Positions 12,869 to 24,655 of a stretch of 64,000 bases of DNA are shown one piece after another. The notes under the pieces are model-generated. The model had not been told where the DNA came from, searched no databases, and saw only the letters and a program-made list of their open reading frames with translations. The DNA is from Elephas maximus indicus. Lineage: Eukaryota > Chordata > Mammalia > Proboscidea > Elephantidae. The position numbers and the translations under genes were made by a program. Location: positions 42,570,608 through 42,634,607 of the forward strand of contig NC_064824.1 of the NCBI RefSeq assembly GCF_024166365.1, in the 5' to 3' direction. The first letter of the stretch is position 1; the number at the start of each line of letters is the position of its first letter.

Positions 12869-13042
12869 TGGTACGCTGGCTCCAGGCTCTGAAAACAATC
12901 ACTGCTTCCCCGTATTAGTTTGTTCTCCGTCTCTAAATCTGTGTTTGTTGTTCAGGGTTCGTAGATTGTTATGTATGTGATCGATTCACTTGTTTTTCCG
13001 TGTCTTTGTTGTAAGAGGGATCCGAGTTAGCGTCTGCCTAGT

Positions 13043-13054
13043 CCGCCATCTTGG
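13043..13054 (-). promoter_or_regulatory. YY1-like site at L1 5' end
   Basis: The minus strand reads CCAAGATGGCGG, matching the YY1 core (AAGATGGCGG) at the same place, just inside the L1 5' end, as in human L1 where YY1 guides start-site choice. The old L1 has the decayed form (minus strand ACAAGATGGTGG) at 14275-14286, with the CpG lost. Confidence 0.7.
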
Positions 13055-13063
13055 CTCCTCCCC

Positions 13064-14293
13064 CTTGTCCTGTTTCTTTTTATGATTTCATATTGTCTGC
13101 TGTCTCTGAGTCATTAAGGTGTTTATTTATTTATGATTATTTGTTTTGTTTTGTTTTGATATATTGATACAGGCTGGTAAGCATATTTCACTGATCGCTC
13201 TTCTGGCAGCACAGGAGTGTTCACCACCTGGCTCCAGGTAAGTGTGGCTGAAGCAGGCAAGGAGAGACCAAGTCGTCATTCACTGTGCATACGAGATGGC
13301 TGAGGGTGTGCTGGGCAGGAGCTGGACACTTTCTGTCATAAGTCCAGCAATACAGAAATGCTTATAGTAGTGGAGATCCTCTCTCAGCTCATTTGGTGAG
13401 GCAGCGGGTAAAGGGTGGGGCAGGTGGTAGGGAGCATAGTGGTGCTCTCTCTGCCTGCTCCGAGGGGCAAAAGATGAAGAGCAGGGCTGAGTGTTCATAC
13501 AGGCAGCACTCTCTTTCTGTTGCTCACCATGTGGGCAGGGGGTGGTGGGTGGGGCTGGGTGGGTAGGAGAAGGGGAGCATTCATACTATGGTCCCTGGTG
13601 ATCAAGGTAGCAGGGATGGGGGGGTGTTAGTACCACTAATCACTGAGAGGGAAAGTGTGCTCCTTTAGTCACCAGGTAAGGATTCCTTGGCGCTTCTTGT
13701 TGGGTGCAGCCAGTAATCAGGAACTAGCCCTGACCAGGTACAAGGAAGGGGCAGATGTCTGGTCATTTGGGGGGCCTCCTGTTGTCTCTCTATTGTTCTA
13801 TTACTCTGTGAATGCCACCACCCTAATGGTTGAGACCGCCACTGGAGGGTTTCCCTGTCTCTGGATGCTGGCTCCCTCCCTGAAGGCTCCTGAAGCTTTT
13901 GCTGTCTTTCTTGTACTTTCCCTCCTTAGCTCCAGCTCATGTTCTGCCCACCCTACTTCACTGTGGGTGTACCTACACCGTTTCTCTATCTCTTATTGGG
14001 AGTTTTGTGAAGTTGTCTTTCTGTGCTCCTCACCTGAGATTGCTTCTGGCTTTGCCTCAAGATGGTCACAGTGGACCAGGTTGGTTGAAAGGGTATTTCT
14101 GCTCCATTTATCTGCTCTTTCACAGTTTTCATTGAGCTAATTCTTCCAATCAGTATTTAACCTAATACTCTATCTTTTCATTTGATGAACAGAGTTCCAG
14201 GATTGTCATCTGTAACTGTTTCACTTGGTTTCCTGAGTCTTTGCTGTAGAGGATGGTACTGTGTGTCTGACTAAACCACCATCTTGTCTCCTT
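13064..14293 (-). other. 5' UTR of the old L1
   Basis: This resumes the old L1 after the younger insertion. The right end at about 14230-14293 aligns with the L1 5' terminus. Small open frames here (for example 161 aa at 13655-14140 on plus) have no recognisable content and are taken as chance. GC content is higher than in the flanks, as expected for an L1 leader. Confidence 0.7.
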
Positions 14294-14320
14294 CACTTTC
14301 TTTTTCTTGTACTCTGTTGC

Positions 14321-14400
14321 GAGCCTTGGAAAACCTATGGGCAGTTCTACCCTGTCCTATATAGGGTTCTATGAGTTGGAATTGACTTGATGGCAACAGG
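14321..14400 (+). repeat. AfroSINE, 5'-truncated
   Basis: Only the body and tail remain (gccttggaaaacctatgg, then gcagttctaccctgtcctat and gagttggaattgacttgatg). The tRNA-like head is absent. Confidence 0.8.
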
Positions 14401-14419
14401 TAAAGTTTTTATTATTATT

Positions 14420-15600
14420 TTTAATTGGAACCTGAGCATAGTGAATTTTGAGTGCTAAATATTTGTATTTAATTATTTGACTTTGTTTTCACACAGTTAG
14501 ATTATTTATGCATAATATTCATTCTTTTGAGACTTGTTGCTTAAGCTTTGTTTGGGTGTTCATAGAGTAGCCTTTAACCCGGGGAGAGTTTGCCCCACTA
14601 CTGTGGTAAGATCCTCAGAAGCTATTCAGTATTCTATGTATTCAACAAGGTCTCTTCACTTTGGCTGGTAAGAACATGACTGTTTCCTGCCCTTTTTGAA
14701 CTCGGGGAATTTTTTGGTTAAACCCCTAGCTAGTTGTATTTTCCCCAAATTATTTTTTGCACACCCTTGTAGGGTCTCACCATATGCACACACATATTAA
14801 CCCTCAGCCAGTGATTCAAGGGGATGGCAACACAGATTATCAGGACTTTTCTCTGCATGACTTCCGCTGCTCCAGTACTGAGGATGAATACTATGTAAGT
14901 CATAGCCCCTCCAAACTCCAAATTGTGCCTTCTTATCTCAACCAGAATAAGGGTCTGTATTCAGTTATATAAAACCAGTACCACAGTTTGAAATTGGCTC
15001 CAGTCAGAAAGCCAGTACAATTATAAGCCTTCCTTAATTTGTTTCTCTTCTCTCACTGATCAGTTCGGTGCTCCTTGTTGTCCAATGTCTAAAAACATTT
15101 ATTTTATATATGTAGTCCAGCTTTCTTGTTTGCAGATAATGAGTAAATTTTGATCTTGTTGCTTTCTCTTATCTGGAAGCAGAAGTTCTGTAACTGCTTA
15201 TTCAATACCTATCTTCCATATTAGACAGATGCAATCTATAACCTTATGTGTGTTATTACCTTTGTTGCATCCATTTCTCTAACTAACAATTCTTGGGATC
15301 AAATTGTTTAATTAATTATTAACTTACTTTAAAAAATAATTTTAAACTAATTAAGTAACAAAAGTGTAAACAAGTATGCTGATATTGGATGTTGTCTTGA
15401 ATAATTTTGATAACTTTACTAAAGCAGGAGACAAAAAAAATTATGCTGAGCATGGTGATGGTGAGCAGAGATTTTGGTTGTTGTTATTGAGGGCTTAAAT
15501 AAATAAATGGTTTTATATAGCCTCTTTTTTTCATAGTTGGGAATTGATATTGTAGATACATTAAAAAGTCAAAGAAAAAATTCAACGTTAAAAAAAGCGT
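14420..15600. other. Unassigned AT-rich sequence
   Basis: No convincing gene or repeat seen. Two short overlapping frames at 14730-14972 have no recognisable content. Confidence 0.5.
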
Positions 15601-15990
15601 CTTAGCTGGGATTTCATTTTTTGACTATAACAAACACAAATTTATTCTCTCATAGTTTAGGAGGCTAGAAGTCCGAATTTAGGGTGTGGCTCTAGGAGAA
15701 AGTCCTTCTTTGTCTATTTCAGCTTTTGTTGCTGCGTACTGTTGAGTCCATAGAGAGTCTATATGGCAGAGGAGAACTGCCCCACAGGGTTTTCTAGGCT
15801 GCGATATTTACAGGAACAGATCGCCAGGTCTTTTCTCCCACAGAGTTGCTGGTGGGCTCCAACCACCGACCTTTCGCTTAGCAGCTGAGCATTTAACCAC
15901 TGCACCAGCAGGGCTCCTTATTTTAGCTTCTCATAGTTGGCAATGTTTGGAGTTCTTGGGCTTGTGGATTCATCAAAGCAGAGATTTTGG
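15601..15990 (-). repeat. MaLR/MLT1-like LTR remnant split by an AfroSINE
   Basis: 15625-15715 contains the complement of the usual MaLR LTR 3' part (aatttattctctcatag, then ggaggctagaagtccgaatt). Related wording is seen at 40250-40290 and, on the opposite strand, 44665-44705. The remnant continues after the SINE at about 15920-15990. Old endogenous-retrovirus-like remnant with no coding capacity. Confidence 0.6.
15726..15919 (-). repeat. AfroSINE, long variant
   Basis: Minus-strand copy with the extra internal block (gtaaagatt/ctgc type) between B-box and body, as in copies at 30241, 33633, 49405 and 62610. Flanked by attt[c/t]agctt at 15716-15725 and 15920-15929, a 10-bp target duplication with one mismatch. 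Confidence 0.9.
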
Positions 15991-16688
15991 AACACTGGTA
16001 TGCATATTATAGCATCCCTTGAGGGTACAGATGGCTAATGAGCTTGGATCATTGAACTATAGGCTCTAGATACCCACAGGTACATCAGAAGAAAGGACTG
16101 TCCATCTACTCCTGAAAAAATCAGCCATTGAAAATTGTATGGCACACAGTTCTATTGTGACACACATGAGGTCATCATGAGTTGAATCAACTTTACAACT
16201 GTTTTTGTTTTTTGTGTGTGTGTTATTAAAATAACTGACTGGAGTCATTGCAGGGCATACAGAAAGACAAGTGAATAGAGTGATATATCAATAATGTGAA
16301 AAACCAGAATAACCCAGTCAAGAATCCTCAAGGTGTTATTATTATTTCTGTTAGTTTCAATTGAAATATTAACTTAAAGGGAAAAAAAGGCATTGGTGTA
16401 ACTAATGAAAGTTTCTTTGCCTTTTTAAGGGAGACAAGATCAAAGAAACTGTCCAATAGCTCATTACTTAGAAGATCTAAAAAAAAAAAAAAACTAAACG
16501 CGTCTAAATTTTTTAGAAATCCCCATTCTAAAGAGCAGTTAAAAATGATCTTCTGGGCAGCCAGAGACAAGTAAGCTTATAGACCAAACTACTTCAATAT
16601 ACAATAAGAGAAGCCCAACAAAATTAAGAGTAATAATCAGAACAGATCTCTAGCGGTCAATCAAATCTCTGTAACATTGGTTTTTGCC

Positions 16689-16843
16689 ACAACATAAACC
16701 CTAGTGGCGTAGTGGTTAAGACCTATGGCTTCCAACCAAAAGGTGGGCAGTTTGAGTCCCCCAGGTGCTCCCTGGAAACCCTATGTCACTATGAGTCAGA
16801 ATTGACTCGATTGCAGCGGGGTTTTTTTTGTTGTTGTTGTTAA
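16689..16843 (+). repeat. AfroSINE with internal deletion
   Basis: Head ccctagtggcgtagtgg and tail atgagtcagaattgactcga are clear. The body jumps from ggaaaccctatg to tcactatgag, so about 30 bp are missing. It ends in a (gtt)n-like tail. Confidence 0.88.
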
Positions 16844-16844
16844 A

Positions 16845-18300
16845 CCTTCTCTGATCTCCCAAACACTCTCTGAAAATAAAGAGGAGTGTTCAGAGCAAGG
16901 AGAACATATATTAATCTTTGCCTAGTCTCTTGATTTCATGTAACTGACTGATGCAGCTTTCTGCCCATAATGCTTTACCCTATTAATTTTCAGCAAAGAT
17001 ACTGATTGCCTGTTCTAGTAAGATTCTTTGATTCTCATAAGTATTTCTTGAAAACTTACTATGTGCCAGATAGAAGTCCCCCAAAGAGAAAGCTCCAAGT
17101 GAATTGTGACTTACTTTTCAAATAAATGCCCATTTTGGTTTAAGAGCTAACAGGTTACTAAGGTCTTTGATGCCATACTGCATTGCCTCAGGGAAGTGAG
17201 TCAGACTGTTACTTTTTGCTTTAAGCTTTTCCTTTAATTTGCTGAATGGTTAAAACTTATTATTAGGGGGACCCACAAGCTGAATATTAAAGCAATTAAG
17301 ACAGTATACAGAAATCTAGGTAAATAATAATAAAAATAATAATGATGACAATAATAATATACATATATTGACTTTTCATTTTTGATGATTTAATAAAATG
17401 GTAAACAACTTTAGAAGTATTTAATAGCATCTAAATAGCTTGAAGCGCATCTAAATAGCCGGAAGCTAATTTAGACGCTGAGATATGGTACAGATTTATT
17501 TTTCTCATTTTCTCCAAATGAGTCTAAGCCTTTGATAACACTTATATTGTTTAAATTATAGTTTCTATTTTCATATATTCCATAGAATATGCTATAATTA
17601 TTCAACCATTTATCCAAGACTGATCACTTGGGAAGATTACACAGAAATGTTAGCACATAGATTTAATTCTACTTAAAATTTGAAGTACTCAAGACAAGGG
17701 TTCAATTTCATAGGATGTTGGTTTTCAATGAGTACTTATTGAATGAATGAACGAATAAGTGAATTCATAAATACATATTTGTTGAGTGTCTTCAATATGC
17801 CAGACATTGCATTGAAGACAATTAATTAAAGATTTGTTGAGGATGTTTTCTGCCACAGGTGCTGTGCAACGTATTATGGTAGACAACTTTCTGATGAACA
17901 GAAGAGCTTAAATAATTTCAAAACCTATATTAAAATAAAGGAGGGTCATTTCATCTAACAAACTAAAACACATTCCTTTTAGGGTGAAAACATAATTCAA
18001 ATAGAAAAAAATTAATACATCCTTAAATTTCTACAGAATGGAAAAAATTATTTTCTTAAACATAATAGAAAAATTCTTGAAGAAAAATTTAAGTTGAGTT
18101 GAAAACAAACGTGATTTGAAATTCTATACATTAAAAAATAAAATTTGAAAGAGATGAGGGAAAATTTGCAGCTGCTATAATAGAGACATAGTGTCCTTAC
18201 TAATTAATTAACTTACAAAAATCAGTGTGATAACACTAAAGCTTGTGTAGATACATTTTCAAATAGCCTGAACATAAAATTAAAGCAAAAATGCAAGCAA
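16845..18300. other. Unassigned AT-rich sequence with old repeat traces
   Basis: No gene seen. A short degenerate AAT/AATG microsatellite lies at about 17318-17362. Phrases such as tactatgtgccag (near 17058) and a similar one near 17785 hint at very old L2/MIR-type remnants, too decayed to delimit. Confidence 0.4.
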
Positions 18301-18311
18301 TAAGTAAATGT

Positions 18312-21300
18312 ACGTTGTTGTTAGGTGCCGTCGAGTCGGTTCTGACTCAGAACAACCCTATGCACAACAGAACTAAACACTGCCCGGCCCTGTGCCATCC
18401 TCACAATCATTGTTATACTTGAGTTCATTGTTGCAGGCACTGTGTCAATCCACTTCGTTGAAGAACTTCCTCTTTTCTGCTGACCCTGTACTCTGCCAAG
18501 CATGATGTCCTTCTCCAGGGACTGATCCCTCCTGACAAGAAGTCCAAAGTATGTAAAATGCAGTCTTGCCAATCTTGCCTCTAAGGAGCATTCTGGCCAC
18601 ACTTCTTCCAAGATAGATTTGTTCGTTCTTTTGGCAGTCCATGGTATATTCAATATTCTTCGCCAACACCACAATTCAAAGGCGTCAGCTCTTCTTCGGT
18701 CTTCCTTATTTACTGTCCAGCTTTCACATGCATATGATGTGATTGAAAATACGATGGCTTCGGTCAGGTGCACCTTAGCCTTCAGGGTGGATCTTTGCTC
18801 TTCAACACTTTGAAGAGGTCCTTTGCAGCAGATTTGCCCAACGCAATACGTCTTTTGATTTCTTGACTGCTGCTTCCATGGCTGTTGATTGTGGATCCAA
18901 GTAAAATGAAACCCTTGACAACCTCAATCTTTTCTTCATTTATCATGATGTTACTCAATGGTCCAGTTGTGAGGATTTTTGTTTTCTTTATGTTGAGGTG
19001 CAATCCATACTGAAGGCTGTGGTCTTTGATCTCCATTAATAAGTGCTTCAAGTCCTCTTCACTTTCAGCAAGCAAGGTTGTGTCATCTGCATAATGCAGG
19101 TTGTTAGTAAGTCTTCCTCCAATGCTGATGCCCCATTCTTCTTCATATAGTCCAGCTTCTTATATTATTTGTTCAGCATACAGATTTAAAAAAAAAAAAA
19201 ACAGTGCCACCCTATAGGACAGAGTAGAACTGCCCCATAGAGTTTCCAAGGAGCGCCTGGCGGATTTGAACTGCCGAAACAGATTAAATAGGTATGGTGA
19301 AAGAATAAAACCATGACGCACACCTTTCCTGACTTTAAACCAATCAGTACGCCCTTGTTCTGTCCAAACAACTGCCTCTTGATCTATCTAAAGGTTCCTC
19401 ATGGGCACAATTAAGTCTTCTGGAATTCCCATTCTTCACAGTGTTATCCATAGTTTGTTATGATCCACACAGTCGAATGCCTTTGAATAGTCAATAAAAC
19501 ATGAGTAATCATCCTTCTGGTATTCTCTGCTTTCAGCCAGCATCCATCAGACATCAGCAGTGATATCCGTGGTTCCATGTCCTCTTCTGAAACTGGCCTG
19601 AATTTCTGGCAGTTCCCTGTCGATATACTGCTGCAGCTGTTTTTGAATGATCTTCAGCAGAATTTTGCTTTTGTGTGATATTAATGATATTGTTCTATAA
19701 TTTCCACATTCAGTTGGATCACCTTTATTGGGAATAGGCATAAATATGGATCTCTTCCAGTCAGTTGGCCAGGAAGCTGTCTTTCATATTTCTTGGCATA
19801 GATGAGTGAGCACCTCCAGCGCGGCATCTGTTTGCTGAAACATCTCAAATGATATTCCATCAATTCCTGGAGGTTTGTTTTAGGCCAATGCCTTCAGAAC
19901 AGCTTGGACTTCTTCCTTCAGTACCATCGGTTCCTCATCATATGCAACCTCTTGAAATGGTTGAATATCGACTAATTCTTTTTGGTATAATGACTCTGTG
20001 TATTCCTTCTTTTTTTTTTTTTTTTTTTTTGATGCTTCCTGCATCGTTTAATATTCTCCCCATGGAATCCTTCACTATTGCAACTTGATGCTTGAATTTT
20101 TTCTTCAGTTCTTTCAGCTTGAGAAACGCCGAGCATGTTCTTCCCTTTTGGTTTTCCATCTCCACCTCTTTGCACATGTCATTATAATACTTTACTTTGT
20201 CTTCTTTAGAGGCCCTTTGAAATCTTCTATTCAGTTCTTTTATCCCATCAATTCTTCCTTTTGCTTTAGCTGCTCAATGTTCGAGAGGAAGTTCCAGAGT
20301 CTCCTTTGACATCCATCTTGGCCTTTTCTTTCTTTCCTGTCTTTTCAGTGACCTCTTGCTTTCTTCATGGATGATGTCTTTGATGTCATTCCACAACTCA
20401 CCTGGTCTTCGGTCACTAGTGTTCAATGCATCAAACCTATTCTTCAGATGGTCTCTAAGTTCAGGTGGGATATACTCAAGGTCATATTTTGGCTCTCGTG
20501 GACTTGCTCTGATTTTCTTCACTTTCACCTTGAACTTGCATATGAGCTACTGATGGTCTGTTCCACAGTTGGCCCCTGGCCTTGTTCTGACTGGTGATAT
20601 TGAGCTTTTCCATTGTCTCTTTCCACAGATGTAGTCAATTTGATTTCTGTGTGTCCCATCTGGCAAGGTCCATGTGTATAGTTGCCATTTATGTTGGTGA
20701 AAGAAGGTATTTGCAATGAAGAAGTCATTGGTCTTGGAAAATTCTATCATTCTATCTCCGGCGTTGTTTCTATCACCAAGGCCATATTTTCCAACTACTG
20801 ACCCTTCTTCTTTGTTTCCAACTTTCGCTTTCCAATCGCCAGTAATTATCAATGCATCTTGATTGTATGTTCAATCAATTTCAGACTGCAGCAGTTGATA
20901 AAAATCTTCACTTTCTTTATCTTTGGCCCTAGTGGTTGGTGAGTAAATTTGAATAATAGTCGTATTAACTGGTCTTCCTTGTAGGCATATGGATATTATC
21001 CTATCACTGACAGCGCTGTACTTCAGGATAGATCTAGAAACATTCTTTTTGATGATGAATGCAACACCATTCCTCTTCAAGTTGTCATTCCCAGCATAGT
21101 AGCCTATATGATTGTCCGATTCAAAATGGCCAATACCAGTCCATTTCAGCTCACTAATGCCTAGGATATCGATGTTTATGTGTTCCATTTCATTTTCGAC
21201 GATTTCCAATTTTCCTAGATTCATACTTGTACATTCCAGGTTCTCTGCTTATTAATGGATGTTTGCAGCTGTTTCTTCTCATTTTGAGTCATGCCACATC

Positions 21301-21650
21301 AGCAAATGAAGGTACCGAAAGCTTTACTCCATCCACGCCATTAAGGTCGACTCTACTTTGAGGAGACAGCTCTTCCCCAGTCATCTTTTGAGTGCCTTCC
21401 AACCTGGGGGGCTCATCTTCCAGCACTATATCAGACAATATTCTGCTGCTATTCATAAGGTTTTCACTAGCTAACACTTTTCAGAAGCAGACTGCCGGGT
21501 CCTTCTTCCTAGTCTGCCTTAGTCTGGAAGCTCAGCTGAAACCTGTCCTCCATGGGTGACCCTGATGGTATCTGAATACCGGTGGCATAACTTCCAGCAT
21601 CACAGCAATACGCAAGCCCCCACAGTACGACAAACTGACAGACACGTGGG
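18312..21650 (-). mobile_element. Near full-length RTE-class LINE
   Basis: A 3.3-kb minus-strand element with one ancestral reading frame broken into pieces. The endonuclease is at 21224-20871 (ILGISELKWTGIGHFESDN) and 20852-20547 (ITGDWKAKVG, then QIDYICGKRQW). Linker pieces are at 20528-20274 and 20177-19938. The reverse transcriptase is at 19741-19547 (NYRTISLISHKSKILL). The catalytic YADD-encoding site is intact at 19082-19093. The C-terminal part is at 18773-18321. The 3' end carries (tta ggtgccgtcgagtcggttc in plus sense) the tail shared with AfroSINEs. Flanks share aagtaaa (18304-18310 and 21654-21660), a possible target duplication. An AfroSINE piece lies within. Dead by many stops and frameshifts. 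Confidence 0.92.
19191..19278 (-). repeat. AfroSINE, truncated, inside RTE
   Basis: An A-run followed by the body (ccctataggacagagtagaa, then tccaaggagcgcctggcgga) on the minus strand. The 5' head is missing. Target duplication acagat(t)taaa at 19180-19190 and 19279-19288. This SINE postdates the RTE copy. Confidence 0.9.
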
Positions 21651-21664
21651 AGAAGTAAACATAT

Positions 21665-22400
21665 GGGGAATTTTTAACCTAACATAAAATATGTAAATTA
21701 GACAATAATAAATTTATTTTCATCAATAGCAAACTGTTGAAGGAAAACAAGGTTACATGCCCAATGCTACCAAATGTGTGACAAAATCTGAGGCATTTAC
21801 AATACAACTGAGAGTGTAAGTTATTAAATTTTACTAAGAAATTTTGCCTTTAGAGTAAAAAAAAACCCCTAATATTATCATTTGATTCTATAATATCACT
21901 TTTATGACTATTACTAGAAAATGATTTCTAAATTATAATTTATAAATTATTAGCAATATTATTCATGATTATAATAAATAGAAAATACAATGCAATTAGA
22001 AAGATAAGAATGACTAAGGAAATCTTGTTACCTCCACATGAGGAACTGTCTAGAGACTCATCGATCACGATGTTAAGAACTTGAGTTTCAGCATCAGATT
22101 TCCTTCATTTAATCCACAACTCTACATTTAACTATTAACCTGATTTTATGCATTTTTTTAAAAAAAATTCTGAACCGCAGCTTATTCATTTTTCAAATAT
22201 GGCTACATATAGTATACACCTCATAGCATTATAGCAAAGATACACACGCAGACACACATACATACACATTCATGCATGCATACATATATACAATTGTATG
22301 TACATTTGCCCAGATATTTATGTAACTTCATGGATTTGAAGATAAAGTCTTTTTACCTATATCCTTCTCATAACACTCATCGTATTTCAGAAAATAAACA
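21665..22400. other. Unassigned AT-rich sequence, CA/CATA-rich stretch
   Basis: No gene seen. A degenerate (CA)n/(CATA)n stretch lies at about 22240-22300. Confidence 0.45.
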
Positions 22401-22409
22401 CATTTTTTA

Positions 22410-22500
22410 CGATTTTACTCTATGCCAGGTGCTCAGGACTCAAATATGAATAAGAGGCCTTACTTCTCCTTAAGGGGAAGCCTGTTTGAAAACATATAAT
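22410..22500 (+). repeat. Possible L2-like fragment
   Basis: The phrase ctctatgccaggtgctcagg, followed by aatatgaataagaggcctta and a 'ctccttaagg' block, resembles the common L2 tail wording (tgccaggtgctgggaatacaaa...). Short and decayed. Confidence 0.4.
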
Positions 22501-24600
22501 CAGGGAAAGGGTACATTTCTGTCAACAAGATTTGGTGAGGGCTTGGGGTGAAGGGGCCAATTTTCTCAGAGAATGTTATTCTATCGATGCATAGGCTTTT
22601 TTTTTTCTTAACCTATATAAAACTTAATTTTCAAACCCTGTTATAAAAAATAACTATTCTTAATTAGTTTAGGAGTTATGGTAGATTATCCACAGAAAGA
22701 TTAATTACATACTTTCCAGTGAAGTATTATCAACCATAAGTTTAAAGTTGGACCAGATGCATTTCAGCCCTGAAAACTCATTAACCATCTGACCATGTTG
22801 CACATATGGTAACGAAGTGAAGAATGTATCCAGTCAAACACACATAAACACTTCTTCATCATCATTGGACAACCACATCTGAAAGTATGCCAGTAATCTT
22901 TCTCTTTCTGATACTTACAAATATCTTGTTAAGGAACAGAGAAGCTAGCAAAGAGGAGGTTTCAAATAGCAAATTCGTAAACCTACTCTAAGTATGTACA
23001 AGTCAGAACTGCTAGTTTCTAGTCTGCTTTTGTTTCAAAATTCAGCATTTCTATCTCTTAATCTCAAATTTAAAATGAAGTTTGTGCTGGAAGAGTGAAA
23101 CTGTGTTGGAAATGGACGTTTTCTATACGGGAAATCTCATCTGTAATTATTTCATTGGTGAAAATGTTAAATTACTTCGCTGATCTTGCTATTGGTTTCC
23201 AAGAGGAACTGCCTTCTCCCCTACTGCACAGGCAGGCAACAAGCTTCAGCCATATCTGAAGTCTCCTTCTCAGGCTTGTTCTCAACACAATACCACCACT
23301 GTCAAAGTAAACATTTTGGGCAGCAATTCCTCTGATCACAAGATGGCATCCAGCCTCAGCACCATGAAAGATGTGATAGATGAGGCACTTCAAAGAAAAG
23401 TATTTGACAGATCTGGGTAAACCACCAGAAGATATTTGTCCACATGTGAGACTATAATCTAAAGGTACATACACACTTCCAGGCTGTCAATTCATCAGAT
23501 TGATGCCATTATTACTAAAACAGTAGTCATGAAAAGAGTTCACTTTTTGGTTGTTCTTTCTGTTTCTTGATTCTTTTATTATTATTATTTGGCTGAATTT
23601 CTTTCCTTGATAGTTAAGTTCACATACATAGCAAACACTACCATTAAGCTTGATTGTTTTTTTTTTTCTTTATTCTTTTTTTATTTTACTAATCAAAAAG
23701 AAGTTTAAGAAAGAACACAAACAGCTCATGTCTTTCTTTGAATTTGGGTACTCCTTTTCAGTTCCGTCCATATTGGGAAAGGAGGAGACTACCTTACAGT
23801 GTGATTCTTGAAAATGTAGACATTGCTTCATTAATTTTAAAATTTAATTTAAAAATGTAATGGTGCAGCAACTGTCTTTTGATGTGAGTGGACAGTTTTG
23901 TTTTGTACATGTTCACAGGTACAGATAGGTCAGGATCTGTGGGACAGATAATTGATTATTTTCCTCCCTATGAATATGGATAAGTAAATGACAATTTGAC
24001 TTATTATTGCTTCTACTTTTGAAATGTAATGAATAGGACTGATAATCTCCAAATTTCTAAATATGTACACTAAATTGCATGATTTGGAAAAAAAATTAAA
24101 ACAACCTGAATTTTTGTCTTCTTTTTTAATGGGTATTTTAGAATAATTGTTACTTATTTGCTGATTGTGGCTGTTTATTTTCATCCAAAAACTATAAATA
24201 GCCTGTGAGTCATGTTGTTAAAATAAGATATTGGAGAGAAAAGGGACAATATATTCTGCATAAAATGCACAAGGCAAAATTCATAAACTTTAATCCTTTA
24301 AACATGTCGTTATTAATTTTCCTTTATATTCAATTTCATTGCCATATGTCTTTATTAAGCTAGTAATAAAAGGTTGAAGTTTACCCAAGATTTATAGACT
24401 CAAGGGAATTAAAAAAAAAAGTGATAGGGATTAGGCAGGGAATGTAGCATCATTTAATTTAATTTAATCACTTTAAGAAAATATTGAGGAGATGTTATTT
24501 CATGTTGCAGACAACTTTTAAAGTTTCATATCATATAGATAGGCTTGATAACACACATGACTTAAGTTCTTACCTGTAGAGGTTGTAGATCTTTAATTAA
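22501..24600. other. Unassigned sequence
   Basis: No gene recognised. A 100-aa minus-strand frame at 23172-23474 has no familiar motif and was not accepted. (GA)n microsatellite at about 24608-24627. Confidence 0.45.
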
Positions 24601-24655
24601 ATAGAAAAAGAGAGAGAGAGAGAGATAGGAGTAAATAAGTATTCACTAAAGAAAA

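Larger units (their letters stand above)
5712..13063 (-). mobile_element. Full-length younger L1 LINE
   Basis: This is a complete minus-strand L1 of about 7.35 kb. From its 5' end it holds a CpG-rich 5' UTR (12026-13063), ORF1 (12025-11006), a spacer, ORF2 (10547 to about 6716, broken), a 3' UTR and a poly(A) tail seen as a T run at about 5708-5724. AATAAA on the minus strand is at 5729-5734. The first bases read GGAGGAGCCAAGATGGCGGA, the usual L1 start. A 17-nt target duplication with one mismatch (cttgtcctg[c/t]ttctttt) lies at 5695-5711 and 13064-13080. ORF1 is intact while ORF2 has several lesions, so it is younger than its neighbours but not autonomous. Confidence 0.96.
12026..13063 (-). 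promoter_or_regulatory. L1 5' UTR / internal promoter, CpG-rich
   Basis: The leader of the younger L1 is strikingly GC- and CpG-rich (about 12230-12900) compared with the AT-rich surroundings. In L1s this region is the internal RNA polymerase II promoter. The retained CpGs suggest recent insertion or little time for deamination. It holds tandem units (see 12355-12868) and ends in a YY1-like site. Confidence 0.8.
1841..14293 (-). mobile_element. Old L1 LINE, interrupted by younger L1, AfroSINEs and an RTE
   Basis: Segments 1841-5695 and 13064-14293 are two halves of one old minus-strand L1. The left half runs from the reverse-transcriptase part of ORF2 (starting beside the FADD-encoding site) through the endonuclease part and then ORF1 remnants at 4791-4976 and 5503-5694. 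These parallel ORF2 and ORF1 of the younger L1 nearby. The right half is its 5' UTR and reaches the true L1 5' end: the terminal segment at about 14230-14293 aligns with the first roughly 60 nt of the younger L1 at 13000-13063. It carries many stops and indels. The 3' part of ORF2 and the 3' UTR are missing here, probably because the RTE at 1-1840 inserted and the remainder lies outside the window. Confidence 0.85.

Noticed and set aside
13655..14140. 161-aa plus-strand frame
   Set aside because: Falls inside the old L1 5' UTR, antisense to the element; hydrophobic, no known motif.
23172..23474. 100-aa minus-strand open frame as a possible small gene
   Set aside because: No recognisable domain, no supporting promoter or splice context, and length is within chance for 64 kb of AT-rich DNA.
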